64,000 nt of DNA from Nonomuraea cypriaca (lineage in GTDB: Bacteria; Actinomycetota; Actinomycetes; Streptosporangiales; Streptosporangiaceae): contig NZ_JADOGI010000028.1 in the NCBI RefSeq assembly GCF_015645445.1, positions 1 to 64,000 on the forward strand. Direction: 5' to 3'. Under the pieces are notes generated by a model. It saw only the letters and a list, made by a program, of their open reading frames with translations. It searched no databases and was not told the DNA's origin. Position numbers and translations under genes: made by a program. Position 1 is the stretch's first letter. Each line of letters opens with the position of its first letter. Shown here piece after piece: positions 57,922 through 64,000 of this stretch.

Positions 57922-58664
57922 TGCGAGGCGTCCAGGGGCTGGCCGGCGTCGCCGCCCTCGTCGGGTTGTGGTGGCTGCTCGCCGCGACGGTGTTCGCCGG
58001 CGGCGGCGCGGTGCCCACCCCGTGGGCGGTACTGGCCTCGATGGGCGCGGACGGCTTGGCCTTCTACGGCCCGAACACCTCCGCCACCCTCTCCGCCGCC
58101 GTCCAGGGTTTCCTGTGGGGCAACGGCCTGGCCATCGGCGTGGCGCTGCTGGTGCTGCTCGTGCCCAGGCTCGAAGCCGTCGCCACCCAGCTCGCGGTGA
58201 TCAGCTACTGCATCCCGCTGCTGGCGATCGGCCCCATCGTGCTCGTGGTCTTCGGCGGCGACGCCACCGTCGTGTTCCTCGCCGCCATCTCGGTCTTCTT
58301 CACCACGCTCATCGGCGCCCTGCTCGGGCTCCGCTCCGCCGACCGGGTCAGCCTCGACCTCGTCACCGTGTACGGCGGCGGCCGGCTGGCCAGGCTCCGC
58401 TACGTGCAGATCATCTCCGCGCTGCCGAGCACGTTCGCCGGCCTGAAGATCTCCGCCCCCTCCGCGCTGCTCGGCGCGATCATCGGCGAGTACCTCGGCA
58501 GCAACGACCAGGGCCTCGGCGTCTCGCTGATGATCTCCCAGCAGCAGTTCCAGGTGCCCCGTACCTGGGGGCTGGCGCTCGTGTCCGGCCTGATCGCCGG
58601 TCTCGGGTACGCCGTCGTCGCGCTCGTCGCCCGAGTGGTGACCCCCTGGTCGAGAGGCGTGTGA
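57921..58664 (+). CDS. ABC importer permease 1
   Basis: A 247-residue BPD-type permease with about six membrane helices. The EAA-like loop that contacts the ATPase is near 150-170 (VYGGGRLARLRYVQIISALP). It starts at the last base of the ATPase stop (TGATG) and abuts permease 2 with no gap, so the pair probably forms a heterodimeric channel. Confidence 0.92.
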   Translation: MRGVQGLAGVAALVGLWWLLAATVFAGGGAVPTPWAVLASMGADGLAFYGPNTSATLSAAVQGFLWGNGLAIGVALLVLLVPRLEAVATQLAVISYCIPLLAIGPIVLVVFGGDATVVFLAAISVFFTTLIGALLGLRSADRVSLDLVTVYGGGRLARLRYVQIISALPSTFAGLKISAPSALLGAIIGEYLGSNDQGLGVSLMISQQQFQVPRTWGLALVSGLIAGLGYAVVALVARVVTPWSRGV

Positions 58665-59435
58665 ATGGGCCGGACCGTGCTGAGGATCGTCGGGCCGCTC
58701 GTGCCCTCCGTGGTCATCGTCGTGGGCGCGTGGTGGGCGTTCCTCGAGGCGTTCGGGATCAGCCCGCTCGTGGGGAAGCGGCCGCCGCAGGTCTGGGAGT
58801 ACCTGACCGCCTCGGCCGCCCACCGCGAGGTCGTGTTCGGGGCGCTGGGCATCACGATCAGGGACGCCGCCATCGGGTTCGGCTCCGGGATGATCGCCGC
58901 GATGGCGGTGGCGGTGACGTTCGTGCTGTTCGGCGCCGTCGAGCGGACGTTCATGCCGGTCGCGATGCTGCTGCGCTCGGTGCCGCTCGTGGTGATGACG
59001 CCGCTGATCACGCTGGTCTTCGGCAGGGACCTGGTGGGCGTCGCCGTCATCGGCGGCATCGTGGTGTTCTTCCCCGCGCTGGTCAACATCGCCTTCGGGC
59101 TGCGATCCGCGTCCCCGCAGGCCACTGACCTGATCATGGCGTACGGCGGCGGCCGCGTGACCGTCCTGCGCAAGGTGGCCGTGCCGACCGCGATGCCCGC
59201 GGTCTTCGCCTCGGCCAGGATCTCCGTGCCGGCCTCGATCATCGGCGCACTCATCGCCGAGTGGCTGGCCACCGGGCAGGGCATCGGCGCCGAGATCCTG
59301 CGGGCGATCGGCGGGTTTCGCTATGACGAGGTCTGGGCGGACATCGTGGTGGTCACGGGCGTGTCCATCCTCGCGTACGCGGTCGTCGGCGTCGTCGAGT
59401 CGCTGGTCCTGGCCCGCTTCTCCGACCGGCCCTGA
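58665..59435 (+). CDS. ABC importer permease 2
   Basis: A 256-residue BPD-type permease related to its neighbour, with the EAA loop near 160-180 (AYGGGRVTVLRKVAVPTAMP). It follows permease 1 without a spacer. Its 3' end (coding RFSDRP) is the first unit of a degenerate repeat that extends into the intergenic region. Confidence 0.92.
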   Translation: MGRTVLRIVGPLVPSVVIVVGAWWAFLEAFGISPLVGKRPPQVWEYLTASAAHREVVFGALGITIRDAAIGFGSGMIAAMAVAVTFVLFGAVERTFMPVAMLLRSVPLVVMTPLITLVFGRDLVGVAVIGGIVVFFPALVNIAFGLRSASPQATDLIMAYGGGRVTVLRKVAVPTAMPAVFASARISVPASIIGALIAEWLATGQGIGAEILRAIGGFRYDEVWADIVVVTGVSILAYAVVGVVESLVLARFSDRP

Positions 59436-59516
59436 GCCGGTCGCCGGGTTTCCCGACCGGGCCCGAGCCGCTGTCGGGTGATGAGCTTTCCCGCCGAGCC
59501 CGAGCCACTGCCGGGT
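59417..59516. repeat. degenerate 31-38-bp repeat rooted in the permease 2 3' end
   Basis: Three related blocks start near 59418 (TCTCCGACCGGCCCTGAGCC, containing the stop codon), 59449 (TTTCCCGACCGGGCCCGAGC) and 59487 (TTTCCCGCCGAGCCCGAGCC), each ending in CGGGT. From 59517 to 59813 no gene or clear repeat was seen; the DNA is very G-rich to about 59640 and then more mixed. Confidence 0.65.
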
Positions 59517-59813
59517 CGTGCGGACTGGGGTGATGCGGGCCCGGCCGCGGTCCTGTGTGCGGGGGGAGGCGCGGCCGGGCCCGCCCGGAGGGGAGCGCTT
59601 GGGCGTGCGGTGGGTAACCGGCTCGGGGTGGGGCCGGTAGAAGCCCGAGGCTCCCTTGGTCTGGGCGGTGTCTCTCAGTGGTCTACGTCTCAGGGGGCGG
59701 CACCAGGCGCGTCCCCCGGCGTAGTGCCTCAGAACCGAATTCTGGTGCCACGAAGTCGGTCATGTCCTGAAAAGTCGTCCTATACCTGGAGCTCCAAGTG
59801 GTCGAAGTGTCAA

Positions 59814-59850
59814 CCGTCGAGGCCCCCCGCGCGTCAGGGGGCCTCGACGG
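59814..59850 (-). terminator. terminator of the carboxypeptidase gene
   Basis: A perfect 14-bp stem, CCGTCGAGGCCCCC pairing with GGGGGCCTCGACGG around a 9-nt loop, starts about 5 nt after the stop of the leftward gene. Confidence 0.85.
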
Positions 59851-59854
59851 GGTG

Positions 59855-61399
59855 CTAACACTCGACGGGCTTCGTCCACGAGCACTCGAGGTCGCCTGCG
59901 GTGGCGTTGTCCGCGGCCCGGAGCTGGGCGGGGGCGTCGACCGGCGTGGCACGGGAGAACTGGGCGAGCCGGATGGCGATCTTGTCCTCGATGTCCTTCG
60001 GCGAGCCCGACAGGTACTGGTTCAGCATGACCGAGAAGATCAGCGGCTCACCGTCGGCGCTGGTGACGTACCCGGACAAGGCCGTCACCCCGGTCAGCGA
60101 ACCCGTCTTGCCGCGTACGTTGTTCGCGGCCGGCGTGTTCGCCATCCGGCTGCGCAGCGTGCCGCCGACGAAGCGCTCGGAGTTGCCGGCGATGGGCAGG
60201 GAGTCGTACCAGGTGCTGAACCACGGCTTGCTCCGTACGGCGCTCAGCAACTGCACGATCGAACTCGGCGAGAAGCCGTCGCGGCGCGACAGCCCGGACC
60301 CGTCCCGCATGTTGATCACCTGCACCCCGTTCGCCCTGGCGAAGTCGGTGCTGACCTTGAGCCCGGCCGCCCAGGTGCCCTGGTTCGCGACCTCGCGGCC
60401 CATGGCCTTGGTGAGGATCTCGGCGTGGATGTTGTTGCTCAGCTTCATGAACGGCACCAGCAACTCGCCCAGCGTCATCGACTCGTGCTCGGCCAGCTTC
60501 CTGGCCCCGGCCGGCGTCGCCCCGGTGACCGTCGGTCCGAGCACCTTGACGCCGTGCGCGGCCAGCGACGCGCGGAACAGCGACGAGGCGTACGCGGTGG
60601 GGTCGTCCACGGCCACCCACTCCTGGTACGAGCCCGCCACCGTACCGGTGATCACGACCGTACGGGTGCCGTGCTGCCGCTCGATCAGCACGTCCGTCTC
60701 CGAGCCCACGGTGGCCTTGTTGACGATCTTCAGGTAGTCCGTGTCCGGTGTGGTGGTCACCTTGACCTTGCCGCCTTCCGGGGCCACCGCGACGATCACC
60801 GAACCGGCGTCGTAGTCCGTGTCCGGCGAGGCGGTCAGCGCGGAGATCGGCGCCGCGTAGTACGCGGTCTCGTCGTCCCACGCCCAGTCGTTGCCGAGCC
60901 GCTGCCCGTCGAACCACGTGTCGTCGGCGACCAGCTTGCCCGTGACCAGCTTGATGCCCGCCGCGGCGACCTCCTTGGCCAGCGCGTCGTAGTCCTCGGC
61001 CAGCATCGTCGGGTCACCCGTGCCGCGCAGCACCAGGTCGCCGGTGAGCACGGAGCCGAGCTTGCGGCCGGCGTTCAGTACCGTGGTGGGGAAGCGGTAG
61101 TCGAGGCCGAGCGTCTCCACGGCGGCGGTCGAGGTGAACAGCTTGGTGTTGGACGCCGGGGTGAGGAGCTTGCCGGCGTCGGTGGCGTACAGGTCCTCGC
61201 CGGTCTGCGCGCTCTTGACCACGACGCCCGCTCTGGCGATCGTGAGCCGGGAGTCGCTGAGAATCTGGTTGATGTCCTGGGTGAGGTCGGCCACGCCCGC
61301 GGAGGGGTCGAGCGCGACGGCGGGGGAGGAGGGACTGGAAGCCCACGCGAGGGCCGCGACGAGCGCGCCCGCGACGAGGGATGCTGAGGTGCGCCGCAT
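59855..61399 (-). CDS. dacB: D-alanyl-D-alanine carboxypeptidase/endopeptidase (PBP4 family, S13)
   Basis: A 514-residue penicillin-binding protein of family S13. Catalytic motifs: SxxK at S83-K86 (PASNTKLF), SxN near 319 (KLSNNIHAEIL) and KTG near 429 (RGKTGSLTG). The large insertion domain between SxxK and SxN is present. The N-terminus has a signal peptide (LVAGALVAALAWASS). It trims peptidoglycan cross-links outside the membrane. Length is typical. The gene stands alone, with its own terminator. The C-terminus ends in a Cys (KPVEC). Confidence 0.94.
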   Translation of the reverse strand: MRRTSASLVAGALVAALAWASSPSSPAVALDPSAGVADLTQDINQILSDSRLTIARAGVVVKSAQTGEDLYATDAGKLLTPASNTKLFTSTAAVETLGLDYRFPTTVLNAGRKLGSVLTGDLVLRGTGDPTMLAEDYDALAKEVAAAGIKLVTGKLVADDTWFDGQRLGNDWAWDDETAYYAAPISALTASPDTDYDAGSVIVAVAPEGGKVKVTTTPDTDYLKIVNKATVGSETDVLIERQHGTRTVVITGTVAGSYQEWVAVDDPTAYASSLFRASLAAHGVKVLGPTVTGATPAGARKLAEHESMTLGELLVPFMKLSNNIHAEILTKAMGREVANQGTWAAGLKVSTDFARANGVQVINMRDGSGLSRRDGFSPSSIVQLLSAVRSKPWFSTWYDSLPIAGNSERFVGGTLRSRMANTPAANNVRGKTGSLTGVTALSGYVTSADGEPLIFSVMLNQYLSGSPKDIEDKIAIRLAQFSRATPVDAPAQLRAADNATAGDLECSWTKPVEC

Positions 61400-61507
61400 G
61401 GGGTCTCCAGGTGACTGGGGGATCGCATGAGAGCATGGATCACCGCACTCAGCCTGTAATCCGCAAATATCCGTATTTATCCCCTGTTGCGCCCCGAAAG
61501 CGCGACG

Positions 61508-62059
61508 TCAGAGGGACGGCTGGCCGGCGGACAGCAGGAAGCCGCAGTCGCCGAACGAGATCTCGTCACCGGACCGCACCCGTGCGGGACCCACCAGCCG
61601 CCACCCGTTCAGCCGGGTGCCGTTGAGCGAGCCCAGGTCGATCAGCATCCACCCGCCGTCGTCCTCGCGCCGCAACTCGGCGTGCACCCGGGAGACGGTC
61701 AGGTCCGACAGTACGAGATCGCACGCGGACCCCCGCCCCACCACGTAACGCAGCCGCTCGTCGTCGGGTAGCGCCAGCCGGGGCAGCCGCGGCCGCCGCC
61801 AGGCCGACTGCAGCTTGGTGGTGAACTCGGACACCGACGCCACCGCGTCGGTCATCCGCTGCCTGAACGTCGCCCGCCGCGGCAGGTCGGCCACCACATC
61901 GTCGAGCTCCGACCGGTTGCGGGCGCGCAGCACCTGGTCCACCCGGCCCACGAAGGTGTCGTGTGAGATCCGCCCCTCCACGGCGCGGTCCCTGAGCTCG
62001 TCGATCGCACGGTCACGTTCCCCATCGGATGCGCGAAAGTGCGGGTGCGTGGAGCTCAT
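61508..62059 (-). CDS. DUF1707-FHA domain protein
   Basis: A 183-residue protein. Residues 8-60 are the DUF1707/SHOCT-like actinobacterial motif (RASDGERDRAIDELRDRAVE). Residues 105-180 are a forkhead-associated domain with the phosphothreonine-binding GRGSACDLVL, SRVHAEL and LGSLNGTRLNG motifs. FHA domains bind phosphothreonine peptides, so it is a candidate effector or substrate of Ser/Thr kinases, such as the three 50 kb upstream. There is no membrane segment. Confidence 0.92.
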   Translation of the reverse strand: MSSTHPHFRASDGERDRAIDELRDRAVEGRISHDTFVGRVDQVLRARNRSELDDVVADLPRRATFRQRMTDAVASVSEFTTKLQSAWRRPRLPRLALPDDERLRYVVGRGSACDLVLSDLTVSRVHAELRREDDGGWMLIDLGSLNGTRLNGWRLVGPARVRSGDEISFGDCGFLLSAGQPSL

Positions 62060-62127
62060 GTAGCGAGTATCGGCCTCAACCGCGTTCTGTGTCCAGAATA
62101 CGCGGATCAGTTGCGATGAGCATACTC

Positions 62128-62139
62128 AGTATGCATACT
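62128..62139. promoter_or_regulatory. palindrome upstream of the truncated PadR gene
   Basis: AGTATGCATACT is a perfect 12-bp palindrome 8 nt before the ATG at 62148, overlapping a second one (ATACTCAGTAT at 62122-62132). PadR regulators bind such sites at their own promoters. Here it has outlived the repressor. Confidence 0.6.
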
Positions 62140-62147
62140 TCGTATCC

Positions 62148-62569
62148 ATGTCGATCAGGCATGGATTGCTGGCGCCGCTGAGCGGTGGCGCCCGTTACGG
62201 CTACCAGTTGCGGGTGGAGTTCGAGGCGTCCACGGGGGCGACCTGGCCGCTCAACATCGGGCAGGTCTACACGACGCTCTCCCGGGTGGGGGCCGGCCGC
62301 GCAACCGCCGGCTCGTGGTGGCGGCACAGGCCGCGTACATCTCGGGGCTGGGGGCCCTGGTGGGGCTGGCCGGAGGTGTCGCCGCCGGGGTCGCGTTGAG
62401 CTCGGCGCCGGCGCGGACGATGGTCAGGGGGCCCGGCACGGGCGCCGGCACGATCTCCGTGCCCTGGCTCTTCCTGGCCGTGGTCGTGCTGGGGCTGCCG
62501 GTCCTGGCCGCGCTGCTGGCCGGGCTCGTCACCCGGACACGGTCGGCACCGGCACGTCGGATGACCTGA
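62148..62569 (+). pseudogene. PadR regulator N-terminus fused by deletion to the C-terminus of an FtsX-like permease
   Basis: From 62148 the frame reads MSIRHGLLAPLSGGARYGYQ and continues to GQVYTTLSRV, the PadR winged-helix start. After about 62288 homology passes to another frame, RNRRLVVAAQAAYISGLGAL and a last membrane helix ending at 62569, which is the C-terminal end of an FtsX/MacB-type permease. In many actinomycetes PadR, an ABC ATPase and an FtsX permease are adjacent. About 3 kb (the rest of PadR, the ATPase and most of the permease) has apparently been deleted. The 3' end overlaps the convergent symporter by 41 nt. Confidence 0.75.
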
Positions 62570-63890
62570 GCCGGTACTTCATCGTGATCAGCACCGACGC
62601 GAGGATGATCACGGCGGGGACCGCGGTCTGCCCGATGAGGACCGCGGTCACCGCGCTGTCCGGCTGCTGGACGGGGTTGCCCGGCTCGGACTCGATGAAG
62701 CCGCCCAGCGAGAGGATGATGCCGAAGATCAACGCGCCGAACGAGCTGACCCCGCTCTCGATGGCCGTCCACAGCCCGGTCAGCACGCCCGCCCGCCGCT
62801 TGCCCGATGTGGCCGCGTCCACCGCGATCACGTCCGCGAGCATCGAGAACAGCAGGAGCTGCACCCCGGCGATGCCCACCCCGACCACCAGGATCATCAC
62901 GTGCGCGTACACGGGGCCGAAGAGCGGGGTGGGCACGGCCGCCGCCGTGCCGCCACCGAACAGCCCCGCCGCCAGCATCATCGCGCCGCGCTTGTCGAAG
63001 CGCCTGGACAGCCGCACCCACAGCGGCATCGTCAGCAGCATCGGCCCGACCAGCGCGGCGAACAGCGTCTGCGTGGCCGTGGGCGTGCCGATGATGTACG
63101 CCGCGAAGTACGGCGCCGCCGCCAGCATCATGCTGACCGCGAGCATCTGCGTGCAGGCCAGCACGGTGATCCAGAGGAACGCCGAGTTCCCCTTGATCGC
63201 GGCGAACTGCTCCCGCCATCCGCCACGGTCCGGCTCGGGCGCCCCGGTCATGGGAGCGCGGGCGGTGCCGAAGAAGGAGCCGAGCATGGCGGCCAGCAGG
63301 ATGACTGCGATCGTGGCGCCCATCAGCCGGTAGCTGCCCAGCGTGCCGTCGTCGCCCTGGCTCGAGACGATGGCCGGCGCCAGTACGCCGCTGATCGCGG
63401 TGCCCGCGCCAACGAAGATCATCCGCCACTGCAGCAGCGACGTCCGCTCGTGGTAGTCGTTCGTCATCTCGCCTGGCATCGCCTTGTACGGCACCTCGAA
63501 CAACGCGTACGCGGTCGCCGTCGCCATGAAACACATCGCCACGTACAGGGCGGCGGGGACGCCGGTGAGCGGCGGCCCGGCGAACACCAGGAAGAACGCG
63601 ACCGGCAACGTGCAGGCGCCCGCCAGCAGCCAGGGACGCCGCGGCCCCATCCGGGACCTGGTCCGGTCCGACCAGCGGCCCACCAGCGGGTTGATGATCA
63701 GGTCCCAGACCTTGGGCGCGGTGACCACGATGCCGGCCAGCCACGCGGGTACGGCCAGGAAGTTCGTCATGTAGTACAGCAGGAGCAGCCCAGGGACGGC
63801 GCCGACCGTGGCCGTGCAGAACGACCCCACGCCGTAGCCGAGGCGCACGCCTCCGGGGACCGTGGGCGTGCTCGCCGCCGGTGCGATCAT
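62529..63890 (-). CDS. GPH-family sugar:cation symporter (MFS)
   Basis: A 453-residue MFS transporter of the glycoside-pentoside-hexuronide type, with 12 predicted helices. Hallmarks: RLGYGVGSFCTATVGAVPGL at the start, the conserved loop PLVGRWSDRTRSRMGPRRPW and FEVPYKAMPGEMT. It probably takes up a glycoside or oligosaccharide with a cation. The C-terminal end is antisense to the permease remnant. Confidence 0.9.
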   Translation of the reverse strand: MIAPAASTPTVPGGVRLGYGVGSFCTATVGAVPGLLLLYYMTNFLAVPAWLAGIVVTAPKVWDLIINPLVGRWSDRTRSRMGPRRPWLLAGACTLPVAFFLVFAGPPLTGVPAALYVAMCFMATATAYALFEVPYKAMPGEMTNDYHERTSLLQWRMIFVGAGTAISGVLAPAIVSSQGDDGTLGSYRLMGATIAVILLAAMLGSFFGTARAPMTGAPEPDRGGWREQFAAIKGNSAFLWITVLACTQMLAVSMMLAAAPYFAAYIIGTPTATQTLFAALVGPMLLTMPLWVRLSRRFDKRGAMMLAAGLFGGGTAAAVPTPLFGPVYAHVMILVVGVGIAGVQLLLFSMLADVIAVDAATSGKRRAGVLTGLWTAIESGVSSFGALIFGIILSLGGFIESEPGNPVQQPDSAVTAVLIGQTAVPAVIILASVLITMKYRLRSSDVPVPTVSG

Positions 63891-63963
63891 GCCCTCATTG
63901 AAGCCGAGCGGAAGCTTGTTCGGTAGGGCCCAGTTTTCGCGCCCGGCCTTCGGGGCTCGTCTC

Positions 63964-64000
63964 TCAGTCCCGCACGTCGGCGCACACCACGTGCGCGCCT
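63964..64000 (-). CDS. 3' end of a leftward gene (partial)
   Basis: The last 37 nt read on the minus strand as GAHVVCADVRD followed by TGA. Only 11 residues are available, so no family can be assigned, and the frame itself is uncertain. Confidence 0.25.
   Translation of the reverse strand, partial: GAHVVCADVRD

Overview
The window is about 70% GC, codes densely on both strands with strong third-position G/C bias, and carries many Actinobacteria-typical genes: PucR, DUF1707-FHA, multi-copy Ser/Thr kinases, a RsbW-like ATPase, and a Rpn-type nuclease. Gene content and protein sequences suggest a chromosomal segment from a Streptosporangiales-type filamentous actinomycete (Nonomuraea/Streptosporangium-like). 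This is inferred from family knowledge, not from a search. No tRNA, rRNA, CRISPR array, phage or intact insertion sequence was recognised.

Layout, left to right. 0-8 kb: an endonuclease III-like protein, an enoyl-CoA hydratase, a Rpn-family nuclease, a two-gene unit (coiled-coil/repeat protein plus a QueC-like PP-loop protein), an M55 D-aminopeptidase, a Tat-exported flavin amine oxidase and a YbaK deacylase, with minisatellite arrays between several of them. 8.4-15.6 kb: three tandem membrane Ser/Thr kinases, then etfBA. 15.8-24.7 kb: a chimeric ATP-binding gene, a sulfotransferase, an MFS exporter, a TetR/cysteine desulfurase pair divergent over a perfect palindrome, mnmA, a metallo-hydrolase and a MetE-like methionine synthase. 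24.8-34.2 kb: ligA, a GGDEF-EAL protein, a decayed AAA ATPase and gatCAB. 34.3-39.9 kb: tctCBA tricarboxylate transporter divergent from a CitA/CitB-type two-component system. 40-46.9 kb: a VanW protein, a sugar dehydrogenase lipoprotein, a D-2-hydroxyacid dehydrogenase and a second GGDEF-EAL protein. 46.9-50.5 kb: ilvBNC with a readable leader-peptide attenuator. 50.5-59.4 kb: VOC protein, truncated quinone oxidoreductase, map, a small secreted protein, then a deaminase / PucR / amidohydrolase / ABC importer group. 59.8-64 kb: PBP4-type carboxypeptidase, FHA protein, a collapsed PadR-FtsX locus and a GPH-type MFS symporter.

Working units: gatCAB makes Gln-tRNA(Gln) by transamidation. The cysteine desulfurase and MnmA plausibly form a sulfur relay for tRNA 2-thiouridine. 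TctCBA with the sensor pair plausibly senses and imports tricarboxylates. ilvBNC makes branched-chain amino acids and is controlled by attenuation. The PucR regulator, adenine/adenosine deaminase, amidohydrolase and NMT1-type ABC importer look like nitrogen salvage of a heterocyclic compound.

The most unusual signals are: (i) degenerate minisatellites of about 14-40 bp (one of 106 bp) that sit on or just after the 3' ends of genes at seven places; (ii) spacer micro-ORFs that end in an ATGA overlap with the next gene (kinase/response regulator, ilvB/ilvN); (iii) several deletion chimeras (ABC-ATPase/RsbW, PadR/FtsX, truncated quinone oxidoreductase); and (iv) a PP-loop protein with a QueC-like four-cysteine cluster paired with a repeat-tailed coiled-coil protein.
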